In this document: piece by piece, positions 7,019-15,108 of the stretch
Numbering within the stretch: position 1 is the first letter of the stretch
How the letters are laid out: every line of letters begins with the position of its first letter
DNA from: SZUA-584 sp041656035
GTDB lineage: Bacteria > Bacillota > Clostridia > Christensenellales > SZUA-584
Length of the DNA: 25,885 nt
Direction of reading: 5' to 3'
Assembly: GCA_964586785.1 (NCBI GenBank)
Contig: CAZPHS010000026.1
Coordinates: 1 to 25,885 of the forward strand
Translations under genes and position numbers: made by a program
The notes under the pieces: generated by a model
Database searches by the model: none
What the model saw: only the letters and a program-made list of their open reading frames with translations
What the model was told of the DNA's origin: nothing

Positions 7019-8254
7019 TTGAAGCTTAAAATAATTGACCCGAGAATGTTCAGATTTATTGACTGGTTTTTGTTTGGCATTATCATTATTTTGGCGCTTT
7101 TCAGTCTGGTGGCGATTGCCAGCGCCCAGTCCGAGCCTCTCGCGGAAGGCACCGAATCGATTTCCGAGGTTATTTCCCAGCTTAATCTGTATCATGTTTT
7201 TCAGCAGCTTGCCTGGCTTGGGGTGGGGCTGTTTGCCATGTTTATTGTATTGATACCCGATTACCATGCCATAGGCGAATATTACAAATGGATGTATGTG
7301 ATTATTGTCGGGTTGCTTGTTCTGGTGCTGCTGTTCGGACGCGACGTAAAAGGTACCGTCGGTTGGTTCAGGATAGGAAACTCGGGGTTTCAGCCGTCCG
7401 AATTGGGGAAAGTAGCCATCATTATTATATTGGCGCGCATGATTTCGGATAAAACGCGTGGCAAAGAGGGCGGTATAAAGAAGATTAAAGACATACTGCC
7501 TATATTGATTGTTTTTTTAATTCCGGTCGCCCTTATTATACTGCAGCCGGATTACGGCGCCGTTATGGTTTATATTTTTATATTTTTCTCCATGCTTTTT
7601 ATTGCGCGCACCAGCATAAAATTAATATTGGCAATGATAGCCTCCGCGGGATGTTTGGCGCCGCTGCTTCTGCTTAGCTGGCAGAAAACAAGAATTGATA
7701 TTTTCTTATATACTTTTCTCGGGATAATACCGGAGGGTACGACGCTTGAGGAGATAAACAGAAGCGCGTTTCAGTCCCTGCAGGCTCAAACCGCCGTCGG
7801 CGCCGGACAGATAACCGGCAGGGGACTTTTTTCTATGGGCGGAGTGGGACAGCTTACCAATATACCGGAAAAGCATACCGATTTTATTTTTGCCTCTACG
7901 GCGGAGTCAATCGGCTTTTTGGGCAGTATATTGCTTACGCTGCTGTTCTTTATACTGCTCTTCCGAACAATGCACCTTGCAACAAAAGCAAAAGACGAGT
8001 TTGGGACGCTGATTATTTTTGGCGTTTTTGCAATGACGCTTTTTCATGTATTTGAGAACATTGCCATGAACATAGGCGTTATGCCTATAACGGGAATCAC
8101 GCTTCCGTTTTTCAGCTACGGAGGCTCAAGCCTGCTTACCAACATGATTGCTTACGGTCTTGTAATAAACGTAAATATGCGGCGGCAAAACTGGGGTACA
8201 AGCAAGCTTATGGGGAGTAGAATGTATGGAAAACTGGGACGCGGATATTATTAA
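7019..8254 (+). CDS. rodA: peptidoglycan glycosyltransferase RodA (SEDS family)
   Basis: The protein has 411 aa and about ten membrane helices. SEDS signatures are present: GWFRIGNSGFQPSELGK (about residues 116-132), LQPDYGA, GRGLFSMGGVGQL, HTDFIFASTAESIGFLG (Asp288 in the essential loop) and the C-terminal MPITGITLPFFSYGGSSLL. RodA polymerises glycan strands from lipid II during side-wall growth with a class B PBP. RodA is favoured over FtsW by the overall pattern and by nearby mreC/mreD. The start is TTG at 7019; AGGTGG (7009-7014) lies upstream, and the frame-internal ATG at 7046 would cut off the conserved first residues. The gene ends inside the next gene. Confidence 0.93.
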   Translation: MKLKIIDPRMFRFIDWFLFGIIIILALFSLVAIASAQSEPLAEGTESISEVISQLNLYHVFQQLAWLGVGLFAMFIVLIPDYHAIGEYYKWMYVIIVGLLVLVLLFGRDVKGTVGWFRIGNSGFQPSELGKVAIIIILARMISDKTRGKEGGIKKIKDILPILIVFLIPVALIILQPDYGAVMVYIFIFFSMLFIARTSIKLILAMIASAGCLAPLLLLSWQKTRIDIFLYTFLGIIPEGTTLEEINRSAFQSLQAQTAVGAGQITGRGLFSMGGVGQLTNIPEKHTDFIFASTAESIGFLGSILLTLLFFILLFRTMHLATKAKDEFGTLIIFGVFAMTLFHVFENIAMNIGVMPITGITLPFFSYGGSSLLTNMIAYGLVINVNMRRQNWGTSKLMGSRMYGKLGRGYY

Positions 8255-9065
8255 GATTATCCGGACAAGAAAATCTGTGCGCACATACGATGGGCGTCCT
8301 CTTACGCCGGCGGCAATATCAAAAATGGAGGCGTTCTTCCTTGTCGCAGAGAAAAACCCTTTTGACGCGAGGGTTAGGCTTTCCATTATAAAGACCGGCG
8401 AGCAAGGGCTTGGAACATACGGTTTTATAAAGGGCGCGAGAACCTTCTTCGGGGGATGTGTAAAAAAAGGCGGTCTTGATTTGGAGGGGTTCGGATATTC
8501 TTTCGAAAAGACCGTTTTGTTCGCCACCGCGAAAGGGTTTGGAACGTGCTGGCTCGGCGGAACATACAGGCGCTCTTGCGCAAATAAGCTTTTGCTGCCG
8601 GACGGCGAGTATCTGCCCGCGGTTTCTCCCATCGGCGCGGCGGCGGATAAAAAAACGATTACCGAAAGAGCCGTAGCGGCGGGAGCCAACGCTTACAACC
8701 GCAAGCGCTTCGACGAACTTTTTTTTGACGGGGACTTTTCATCGCCTCTTAAGATTGACGATTGCGCTCTTAAAACCTGCCTTGAAATGGTGCGTTTGGC
8801 GCCGTCCGCGTCCAACAGGCAGCCGTGGCGCGTTATTGTTGCCGACGGGGCCTGCCATTTTTATATCAGGCGTGAAAAAAGCTATGCCGGAAACACTTTG
8901 TACGGGTTTTGTATGCAAAGGATAGACCTTGGGATTGCGGCGTGTCATTTTGAGCTTACCGCAAAGCAAACCGGATTATCCGGCGGTATTGTTCGCGATG
9001 ACCCGGGCCTTTTATCCGGTAAACAAAAAAGAAAAGGGCTTTGCTACAGCTTTACGTGGCGTTAA
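8226..9065 (+). CDS. nitroreductase-family flavoprotein
   Basis: At 279 aa it begins with IIRTRKSVRTYDGRPL, the FMN-contact motif of the nitroreductase fold. A second conserved block, CLEMVRLAPSASNRQPWRVIV, sits near residues 180-200 and positions the flavin and the partner subunit. The length and split motif arrangement fit the long clostridial group named as putative TM nitroreductases. Its substrate is unknown. It starts 29 bases before the rodA stop with GGGGAG about eight bases upstream, so it is probably co-transcribed and coupled with rodA. Its stop codon overlaps that of the convergent DUF4363 gene. Confidence 0.85.
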   Translation: MENWDADIIKIIRTRKSVRTYDGRPLTPAAISKMEAFFLVAEKNPFDARVRLSIIKTGEQGLGTYGFIKGARTFFGGCVKKGGLDLEGFGYSFEKTVLFATAKGFGTCWLGGTYRRSCANKLLLPDGEYLPAVSPIGAAADKKTITERAVAAGANAYNRKRFDELFFDGDFSSPLKIDDCALKTCLEMVRLAPSASNRQPWRVIVADGACHFYIRREKSYAGNTLYGFCMQRIDLGIAACHFELTAKQTGLSGGIVRDDPGLLSGKQKRKGLCYSFTWR

Positions 9066-9442
9066 AAAATATTTTCCCAGCGTATTGAATCAATTTCTTT
9101 TAAATGCTTAATGTAGTAGGCAAACGAGGCCGCTTCGGAAAGCGCTCCCTCAAGGTTGCGGATTTCACAGAAGCTATTTAGGCGTAACGCCGCGGCGGAT
9201 ATCAAATCAAGCTCCTCGTGGTCGAAAAGCGCTCCGTAAATTCTTTTTTCTTTGTCCCACTCCAAATTTAATATTTTAGCCGACGCGAGCGCGTCGTTCC
9301 AGTTTTTCTCGCTAAGCGCCGCCGCGACCGGCTCAAGGAGCGCCTGCATTTTTTCGGTCGAATCGTTTATATATATGTTCTGCCACAACGCCCCGCCAAC
9401 AAGCAGCAGCGCCAAAACGGCTATTGTTATTTTTTTAGCCAT
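9062..9442 (-). CDS. DUF4363 family membrane-anchored protein
   Basis: The 126-aa protein has one N-terminal hydrophobic helix (residues about 5-22, without a lipobox). An extracytoplasmic, all-helical domain with many Glu, Leu and Ala residues follows. It matches the DUF4363 proteins that accompany YetF/DUF421 in Clostridia. The function of the family is unknown. The gene overlaps the end of yetF by eight bases, so the two are translated together. Its stop overlaps the stop of the convergent nitroreductase gene, leaving no terminator between them. Confidence 0.8.
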   Translation of the reverse strand: MAKKITIAVLALLLVGGALWQNIYINDSTEKMQALLEPVAAALSEKNWNDALASAKILNLEWDKEKRIYGALFDHEELDLISAAALRLNSFCEIRNLEGALSEAASFAYYIKHLKEIDSIRWENIF

Positions 9443-10139
9443 TTGCTATGCTTCCCGTTATTTGGTTGCCTTTGTAATCCTGAAGCGTCACATTACCGGT
9501 TTCATCGCTTGTCGCGAAAAACACGTCGCGTACACGGCTTATATTGCACCTTTTCAGCAATGAAAACAAAGACTGTTCGCTAAACCCAAGCATCTCCATG
9601 TTTTTCGGTTTGAGCTTACCGTCTATTATCACATCGTAGCTAAACCCCGTATTTGGGGGGCTTATACCTAAATCCTTGGGGTTTAACGGTCTAAGTTCGG
9701 GTTTTAGCATAACGCTTAATTCACCGTTCGTTTCCAGAACCGCGTAATGAACATCGCTTATATTGATAACGTCTTTTGCTCGCAGCTGTTCCAATAAATC
9801 TCCAAGATTATAGCTTAAGCTTTTCAGCTCCTCATTTTTGATTATGCCCTTGTGTATTACAATGCTCGGACGGCCGGAGATTACCCCGCGCAGCTTTTCG
9901 CTTTTAAGCGAAATGTACGATATGGCGTTGTGCATTAAAAGCAAAACGGCGACGGGAATTATGCCGTATGTGATGGGCACGCCGGGGCTGTCCATAGGCG
10001 TCGTCGCCACTTCCGCCATCATTACCGCGATGACAAGCTCAAAAGGTTGGAGCTCTCCCGCCTGGCGTTTACCCATAAGACGCATTACGAACATGGTAAA
10101 AAAATATATCAACACGGTTTTGATAATTACATTGAACAT
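9435..10139 (-). CDS. yetF: YetF/DUF421 family membrane protein
   Basis: The 234-aa protein has three N-terminal hydrophobic segments (about residues 4-85) and a cytoplasmic domain. The latter contains GVISGRPSIVIHKGIIKNEELKSLSYNLGDLLEQLRAKDV, the hallmark of DUF421 (YetF, YrbG, YkjA). Members of this family are linked to the spore or cell membrane in Bacillus, with no settled biochemical role. The frame stays open to 10265, but the Met at 10139 starts the conserved part. Upstream residues are cysteine- and tyrosine-rich and unlike the family. The Shine-Dalgarno (AGAAGC) is weak, so the start is moderately sure. Confidence 0.87.
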   Translation of the reverse strand: MFNVIIKTVLIYFFTMFVMRLMGKRQAGELQPFELVIAVMMAEVATTPMDSPGVPITYGIIPVAVLLLMHNAISYISLKSEKLRGVISGRPSIVIHKGIIKNEELKSLSYNLGDLLEQLRAKDVINISDVHYAVLETNGELSVMLKPELRPLNPKDLGISPPNTGFSYDVIIDGKLKPKNMEMLGFSEQSLFSLLKRCNISRVRDVFFATSDETGNVTLQDYKGNQITGSIANG

Positions 10140-10196
10140 ATTTCTAGCTTCTGCACAGCCGTTAAAATTATGCGCGCGCGTTCCGGCAAATAATAT

Positions 10197-10225
10197 TTGA
10201 GTTTTGTTTGCGCGGTAAGTATAAT
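10197..10225 (+). promoter_or_regulatory. predicted promoter for nth-obg-yhbY
   Basis: TTGAGT (10197-10202), a 17-bp spacer and a perfect TATAAT (10220-10225) lie 29 bases before the nth ATG. Confidence 0.65.
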
Positions 10226-10254
10226 AGCGAATAGCACATTGGGGGAAAAAATAC

Positions 10255-10878
10255 ATGAGCAACACGCGGCAAATTTTAAAAAGGCTGGGGGAGCATTACA
10301 GCGACGCGCGTCCCGGTTTGGTGTATAAAAGCGCATTTGAGCTGCTTATGGCGACTATGCTTTCGGCACAGACGACGGACAGGCAGGTGAACGCGGTGAC
10401 GGGCGTGCTGTTTGAAAAGTATCCGGACGCGGAAAGTCTTATGCGTTTAGAGCAAAGCGAGCTTGAAGAGTATATAAAAAGCTGCGGTTTTTATCATACG
10501 AAAGCGAAAAATATGCTCAAGACATGCGGAATTCTTGTTTCAAAGCACGGCGGCAGGGTGCCTCAAACGATTGAAGAATTAACGGCGCTGCCCGGAGTAG
10601 GCCGTAAAACGGCAAACGTAGTGCTCTCCAACGCTTTTGGGATACCCGCTATAGCAGTGGATACGCACGTATTTCGGGTTGCAAACAGGCTTGGTCTTGC
10701 GAGCGCCAAAAACGCCGAGCAAACGGAAAGGCAGCTTATGCGGGTTATCCCCAAAGAAAGCTGGTCAGACGCGCACCACTGGCTTATATGGCACGGGCGA
10801 AGGCTTTGCACGGCGCGAAGGCCAAAATGCCAGTATTGTTTTTTACATGATATATGCCCTTACGAAGGAAAGGTATAA
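10255..10878 (+). CDS. nth: endonuclease III
   Basis: The 207-aa protein is close to E. coli Nth in length. The helix-hairpin-helix LPGVGRKTANVVL contains catalytic Lys118, and VDTHVFRV contains Asp136. The C-terminal iron-sulfur loop has Cys185, Cys192, Cys195 and Cys201 with the exact 6-2-5 spacing. It removes oxidised pyrimidines and nicks the abasic site in base excision repair. GGGGGA lies before the ATG. The gene leads a transcript with obg three bases downstream. Confidence 0.97.
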   Translation: MSNTRQILKRLGEHYSDARPGLVYKSAFELLMATMLSAQTTDRQVNAVTGVLFEKYPDAESLMRLEQSELEEYIKSCGFYHTKAKNMLKTCGILVSKHGGRVPQTIEELTALPGVGRKTANVVLSNAFGIPAIAVDTHVFRVANRLGLASAKNAEQTERQLMRVIPKESWSDAHHWLIWHGRRLCTARRPKCQYCFLHDICPYEGKV

Positions 10879-10881
10879 AAG

Positions 10882-12150
10882 ATGTTTGTTGATATAGCGA
10901 AAATTTATATAAAGGCGGGAAACGGCGGCGACGGCTGTGTTTCGTTTCGAAAGGAAAAGTATGTGAGCGCGGGCGGTCCTGACGGCGGCGACGGGGGCGA
11001 CGGCGGCGCGGTTGTGCTTGAGGCGGACGAGGGTATGCGCACTCTTATGGATTTTAAATATACGCAGCGTTTTATGGCGCAGGACGGGGAATCGGGTAAA
11101 AAGAAAAACATGCGGGGTAAAACGGGCCAAGACCTTGTTATAAAGGTTCCCGCGGGAACGGTTGTGCGGGATTTTGAAACCGGGCGTATAGCGGCCGATT
11201 TGCGTTCCGGCAGGCGGGTATTATTATCGGGCGGCGGCGGCGGCAAGGGCAACGCACGTTTTGCGACGCCTACGAGGCAGACCCCGGGCTTTGCCACTCC
11301 CGGACGAAAAACTAAGGGGCGTCATGTTGTGCTCGAACTTAAATCGATTGCCGACGTGGGGCTTATAGGGTTCCCGAGCGTGGGCAAATCCACTCTGCTG
11401 GCGGCGTCTACAAGCGCCCGTCCGAAGATTGCCGCGTATCATTTTACAACTATATCTCCCAATCTTGGCGTCGTGCAAACGCGGGAGGGCAGCTTTATTA
11501 TGGCGGATATACCCGGGCTTATAGAGGGAGCGCATGAAGGAGCGGGGTTAGGGCACGGATTTTTGCGTCATATAGAGCGCACCCGCATGTTGGTGCATGT
11601 GGTTGACGCGTCATGTTCGGAGGGGCGGGATATTATAGAAGATTACAAAATAATAAGGAGCGAGCTTGCCGGATATTCCGAGGAATTAATAAACCGTCCG
11701 GAGATTGTCGCCGCAAATAAAATGGATATTCCCGGGTCCGCCGAAAACGCAGAAAGGCTGAAGGAATATTTAACGCCGCTTGGAATCGAAACCGTAGGCA
11801 TAAGCGCCGCGTCGGGCGAGGGCGTAAAGCGGCTTTTAAGCCGCGTGTCCGATGTGTTGGACAAGCTGCCGCTGCCAAAGCCCGTTTATGAGGACGGCGT
11901 GATTGAGGAGTGGGCATTGGAAAAAGACGATACGGATTTCGAGGTTATTATTCAAGACGGCGTTTATTATGTGCGGGGCGGAGTTTTAAAAGGCATACTG
12001 CAAAAAACAGATCCGGATAATCCCGATTCGATGCGTCATTTTCAAAAACTGCTCGTTGATTTCGGCATTATCAAGGCCTTGCGCAAAGCGGGGGCCAAAA
12101 CTGGGGATACCGTAAGCCTACAGGGGCACGAATTTGAGTTTGTAGATTAA
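10882..12150 (+). CDS. obg: ribosome-associated GTPase Obg/CgtA
   Basis: At 422 aa it has the three Obg domains. The glycine-rich Obg fold (about 1-158) has GGDGGDGGDGGAVVLE and GGGGGKGNARF. The GTPase domain contains G1 GFPSVGKST (about 163-171), G3 DIPG (209-212) and G4 NKMD (279-282). An OCT domain (about 340-422) completes it, as is usual in Gram-positives. Obg supports 50S ribosome maturation and responds to GTP/ppGpp. It is coupled to nth (three-base gap) and followed by yhbY, another ribosome-linked gene. Confidence 0.98.
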   Translation: MFVDIAKIYIKAGNGGDGCVSFRKEKYVSAGGPDGGDGGDGGAVVLEADEGMRTLMDFKYTQRFMAQDGESGKKKNMRGKTGQDLVIKVPAGTVVRDFETGRIAADLRSGRRVLLSGGGGGKGNARFATPTRQTPGFATPGRKTKGRHVVLELKSIADVGLIGFPSVGKSTLLAASTSARPKIAAYHFTTISPNLGVVQTREGSFIMADIPGLIEGAHEGAGLGHGFLRHIERTRMLVHVVDASCSEGRDIIEDYKIIRSELAGYSEELINRPEIVAANKMDIPGSAENAERLKEYLTPLGIETVGISAASGEGVKRLLSRVSDVLDKLPLPKPVYEDGVIEEWALEKDDTDFEVIIQDGVYYVRGGVLKGILQKTDPDNPDSMRHFQKLLVDFGIIKALRKAGAKTGDTVSLQGHEFEFVD

Positions 12151-12165
12151 AGAAGGGTAAGAAAT

Positions 12166-12459
12166 ATGATTGACAGCAAGCAAAGAGCGGCTTTAAGAGC
12201 TATGGCAAACACATTGGAGCCTATACTTTATATAGGCAAGGCGGGCGTGACGGACAGCGTTATAGCGGAGGCCGACGACGCGCTTTTAGCTCGGGAGCTT
12301 ATTAAAGGCAGCGTGCAGCAGAACGCGCCCATAGGCGCAAGGGAGGCGCTTGACGCGCTGTGCAAAGCTACGGACGCACAACCCGTATCCGCCTCGGGAA
12401 GAAAGTTCGTGTTGTACCGAAGAAATGATAAGGAACCGGTAATAAAGTTTAGGGACTAA
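12166..12459 (+). CDS. yhbY: YhbY family RNA-binding (CRM-domain) protein
   Basis: This 97-aa single CRM-domain protein has the family signature LEPILYIGKAGVTDSVI near residues 18-34 (the GxxG-type loop is GKAG) and LIKGSVQQNAP. YhbY binds 23S rRNA precursors and pre-50S particles. AGAAGGG lies eight bases before the ATG. It ends the nth-obg-yhbY transcript, and its TAA abuts the stop of the convergent exporter gene, so any terminator must lie inside that gene. Confidence 0.95.
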   Translation: MIDSKQRAALRAMANTLEPILYIGKAGVTDSVIAEADDALLARELIKGSVQQNAPIGAREALDALCKATDAQPVSASGRKFVLYRRNDKEPVIKFRD

Positions 12460-13671
12460 TCAAAATGCGCCAATAATCAGCATTTCAATGTAATACGCGG
12501 CTATACCGAAAAGCAGAGCGGGAATGGTTGTTATTACTGTCGCGATAAAAGAACTGCGCCTGTCTATCGCGAGAAGAGGGAACAGAGCGTCGCCGTCCTG
12601 CGATATGGAATTGGTTAGCAGCGCCGCGAAAGGCAGCATTCCCCTTGTATACAAAGAGACGAATATTATCTGCGGCCCGCACCCGGGCACCAACCCCACC
12701 AAAGCGCCGACGATTACCGACGCCAGTCCGGTTGCCGTCATCCATCCGGCAATTACGAGTTCCCCGCCTATTATCGTTACCAACAGTTCGTATACGCAAT
12801 AAGCGACGAATACCCATATGCACACAAACGCCGTATCCTCCGCGTTGTGTACCATTGTTTCTTTGAGAGATAAAAGCTTAAGTTCCGAAACTTCATGTTC
12901 TTCGTTTTTTATAACGCGCTTGTCCGCGATCATGTATATAACGCAGAATATAATACCCGCAACTCCAATATATACGCCTAAGTTTGGTATGCCAAGGGCG
13001 GTGTTTACGTCTATATCGGCAAGAAGCATAATGCCGAGTATAAGCCCGACGCCTATAAGCGCCCAGAATATACGGTAAGCGATATTGTGCGTAAACCGCA
13101 TCGCCGCATCCTTTTCATGCCCCTGTTTTATGTTATGGTGCAAAATCATATCGACGCTGTCGCCGTCTTTATGGCCGATATGGCGCATCGGAATGCTGTG
13201 CAGCCGCGCGTGCTCTTCCGCCGGTACGGCGGCGCGCTTTAATAAATCTGTTCGCCTTTTGGAAAAACCGCCGTCTATTTTTAGCGCGTCTACAATGTAT
13301 CCGGTGGCAATTGCGGCAAGAAAACTTATGCCTGAAACAATAATATATTCAATCGGGCGGGTAGAAATAAGCACGAATGCCGCGTCGCCCATTGTGGCGA
13401 TAAGCGCCGATACCACCGTGCCGAAAGTAACGCTGCCTTTTAAATACAAAGGCATAACAAATATTGTGCCGCCGCAGCCCGGGGTTAAGCCAAGCAGCGC
13501 CCCGATAAAAGGCTGAAGCTTTTTTGCGTTTTCAAGCTTTTGTACAAACCGCCCCTGTGTTTTGTAGTTTATAAAGCCAAATATAAGCAGCACCGCGCCG
13601 ACAAAAACGCCGACCTCCAAAAAAGCGCTTTGCGCCAGATTTCCCAGTTTTTCGAGCAACTGCGCGACCAT
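12460..13671 (-). CDS. putative ten-TM heavy-metal (manganese) exporter, ArsP_2 type
   Basis: The 403-aa membrane protein has two related halves. GLTPGCGGTIFVMPLYLKG (61-79) with a later GDAAFVLI is mirrored by GLVPGCGPQIIFVSLYTRG (326-344) with GDALFPLL. This is the pattern of the putative 10-TM heavy-metal exporter family (DUF2899), often annotated as a manganese transporter. Between the halves is a soluble, His-rich loop with His154, 158, 164, 167, 178, 179 and 185, a likely metal-binding site. The frame extends to 13752, but the ATG at 13671 has GGAGGA six bases upstream and starts the conserved part. No yybP-ykoY manganese riboswitch is present. Confidence 0.82.
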   Translation of the reverse strand: MVAQLLEKLGNLAQSAFLEVGVFVGAVLLIFGFINYKTQGRFVQKLENAKKLQPFIGALLGLTPGCGGTIFVMPLYLKGSVTFGTVVSALIATMGDAAFVLISTRPIEYIIVSGISFLAAIATGYIVDALKIDGGFSKRRTDLLKRAAVPAEEHARLHSIPMRHIGHKDGDSVDMILHHNIKQGHEKDAAMRFTHNIAYRIFWALIGVGLILGIMLLADIDVNTALGIPNLGVYIGVAGIIFCVIYMIADKRVIKNEEHEVSELKLLSLKETMVHNAEDTAFVCIWVFVAYCVYELLVTIIGGELVIAGWMTATGLASVIVGALVGLVPGCGPQIIFVSLYTRGMLPFAALLTNSISQDGDALFPLLAIDRRSSFIATVITTIPALLFGIAAYYIEMLIIGAF

Positions 13672-13722
13672 AGTGTCCTCCGTAAGAAATTTGTATATTA
13701 CATAATACGCGTGAATATATTT

Positions 13723-13752
13723 ATTATAGCGGCGGAGCGCGAAACATGTCAA
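13723..13752 (-). promoter_or_regulatory. predicted promoter for the metal exporter
   Basis: On the minus strand a perfect TTGACA (13747-13752) and a perfect TATAAT (13723-13728) are separated by 18 bp. The leader before the ATG is about 45 nt, too short for a metal riboswitch. Confidence 0.8.
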
Positions 13753-13779
13753 TAAAGCGCGTACGGAACAAACAAAAGA

Positions 13780-13811
13780 TTGACGTTTAAAGAATTACTT
13801 GATAGTATAAT
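13780..13811 (+). promoter_or_regulatory. predicted promoter for the LacI-family regulator
   Basis: TTGACG (13780-13785) is followed by TAGTAT at 17 bp (13803-13808) or by a perfect TATAAT at 20 bp (13806-13811). Either choice places the start site inside or next to the paired TTGCGC motifs at 13817-13834. Confidence 0.55.
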
Positions 13812-13816
13812 TGATG

Positions 13817-13834
13817 TTGCGCGCTTGTTGCGCA
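13817..13834. promoter_or_regulatory. candidate autoregulatory LacI-type operator
   Basis: Two TTGCGC units begin at 13817 and 13828, exactly 11 bp (one helical turn) apart, at the expected start of the regulator transcript. The same spacing recurs at 14906 and 14917 upstream of the transporter. Autoregulation is inferred. Confidence 0.45.
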
Positions 13835-13861
13835 CAGAACGCAACTTTGGGAGCTAAAGGC

Positions 13862-14866
13862 ATGGGAAAAAGCGGACAGCGGTATCATACCATTGAGGAT
13901 ATAGCGAAAGAATTCGGAGTCAGTAAAACTACCGTATCCCGCGCCATCTCCGGCAAGGGAAGAATCAGTAAAGAAACCAGAGAGAAGATCAGGCGATTTA
14001 TCAGCGAGCATAATTACCGGCCTAATGTATTGGCAAAGGGGCTGGCGCAGAACAAGACGTTCAATATAGGGCTTGCGATGCCAGAGGAGTTTGGTGTCGG
14101 AGACCTGCCTTTTTTTCAAAAATGCATCAACGGGATATGTCAGGCCGCGGCGCATAACGACTACGATGTTATTCTGTTTCGCATAACCGCCGACCTGTCA
14201 CAGCTTAAGAGGATAATCAATAATCATAAGGTTGACGGCATTATTCTTACCCGAACCGTGGTAAACGATTATGCGGTACAATTGTTGAAAGAAAACGGTA
14301 CACAGTTTGTTGTTATCGGCTCTTCTTTAGATACGGATGTTACGCATGTGGACAATGATCATGCCGGTGCGTGCAAGATGCTCACCGAGCTGCTGCTTGG
14401 CCGCGGACTTCGCAGTTTTGCGCTTATCGGCGGTAATATGGACCATTTTGTGAACAAAAGCCGTCTTAGCGGCTTTCAAAAAGCTTTTGAAGACTACCCG
14501 GGAGACGACGCGGCCGGCAAGACGAATCTGAATGTTACAAATGAGTCGCAGGTAATAAAAGCGGTTGACGATGCTTTGGCCGAAGGCACGGAATGTATAG
14601 TCTGCATGGATGACTTTATATGTTCGCGCGTTATGGCGCGGCTTACGGAGCATTCTTTACGAGTTCCGGACGATGTATCGATTGCCACGTTTTACAGCAG
14701 CATGTTGCTTGAACATAACAATCCGCTTATAACCGGCTTAGAATTTGACGCGGAAAAACTTGGCGGCGTTGCGTGTCAGATGCTTATTGGTAAACTTGAA
14801 GGAGTGCAGGTGGACGATTACATGAGCTCGGATTACCGGCTTTTTATAGGCAACTCAACAAAATAG
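13862..14866 (+). CDS. LacI-family transcriptional regulator of the sugar locus
   Basis: The 334-aa protein has an N-terminal LacI helix-turn-helix (YHTIEDIAKEFGVSKTTVSRAISG, residues 8-31) and a hinge helix NYRPNVLAKGLA. A periplasmic-binding-protein-like sensor domain follows, with the family's VDGIILTRT and NDHAGACKM elements. Such regulators usually repress until a sugar ligand binds. The frame opens at 13811, but that codon lies in the -10 box; the ATG at 13862 follows GGGAG by eight bases and begins the conserved part. It precedes and shares motif-type sites with the transporter operon, so it is its likely regulator. The ligand is unknown. Confidence 0.93.
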   Translation: MGKSGQRYHTIEDIAKEFGVSKTTVSRAISGKGRISKETREKIRRFISEHNYRPNVLAKGLAQNKTFNIGLAMPEEFGVGDLPFFQKCINGICQAAAHNDYDVILFRITADLSQLKRIINNHKVDGIILTRTVVNDYAVQLLKENGTQFVVIGSSLDTDVTHVDNDHAGACKMLTELLLGRGLRSFALIGGNMDHFVNKSRLSGFQKAFEDYPGDDAAGKTNLNVTNESQVIKAVDDALAEGTECIVCMDDFICSRVMARLTEHSLRVPDDVSIATFYSSMLLEHNNPLITGLEFDAEKLGGVACQMLIGKLEGVQVDDYMSSDYRLFIGNSTK

Positions 14867-14904
14867 CGTTACAAGGAATTTTACCTTAAACTACACTTGG
14901 TTAT

Positions 14905-14926
14905 ATTGCGCAATAGTTGCGCGCAA
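14905..14926. promoter_or_regulatory. candidate distal operator upstream of the transporter operon
   Basis: ATTGCGCAAT (14905-14914) is a perfect palindrome with a central CG, as LacI-family sites have. TTGCGCGCAA (14917-14926) is a second perfect palindrome. The two TTGCGC starts are 11 bp apart, as in the regulator's own promoter. It lies about 120 bp upstream of the -35 box and could act through looping to the site at 15058. The rest of 14867-15022 shows no gene. Confidence 0.5.
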
Positions 14927-15022
14927 TCATTGAAAAGCATATTCCCTCCCCACTAGAAATAGTAAGCTATTCGCCGGTTTTGGCGTTGTGAAGCAATTTA
15001 TTCAAAAGTAAGCTTAAGAATA

Positions 15023-15051
15023 TTGACATATATCATTTACAGTAGTATAGT
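15023..15051 (+). promoter_or_regulatory. strong predicted promoter of the transporter operon
   Basis: A perfect TTGACA (15023-15028), a 17-bp spacer and TATAGT (15046-15051). Transcription should begin near 15058, exactly where the operator palindrome starts. Confidence 0.85.
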
Positions 15052-15057
15052 AAGTGG

Positions 15058-15081
15058 GCAACCGGTTGCGCTAGCAACCGG
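15058..15081. promoter_or_regulatory. LacI-type operator at the transcription start
   Basis: GCAACCGGTTGC (15058-15069) is a perfect palindrome with central CG, the usual form of LacI/GalR-family sites. It overlaps a larger inverted repeat, CCGGTTGC (15062-15069) with GCAACCGG (15074-15081). A repressor bound here would block initiation. The TTGCGC unit seen at the other two sites also occurs here (15066-15071). Confidence 0.7.
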
Positions 15082-15108
15082 AAAAATGAAGAGTGAGGAG
15101 ATACGGAT

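Noticed and set aside
13672..13722. Manganese (yybP-ykoY) riboswitch before the exporter
   Set aside because: The leader is only about 45 nt and lacks the conserved loops.
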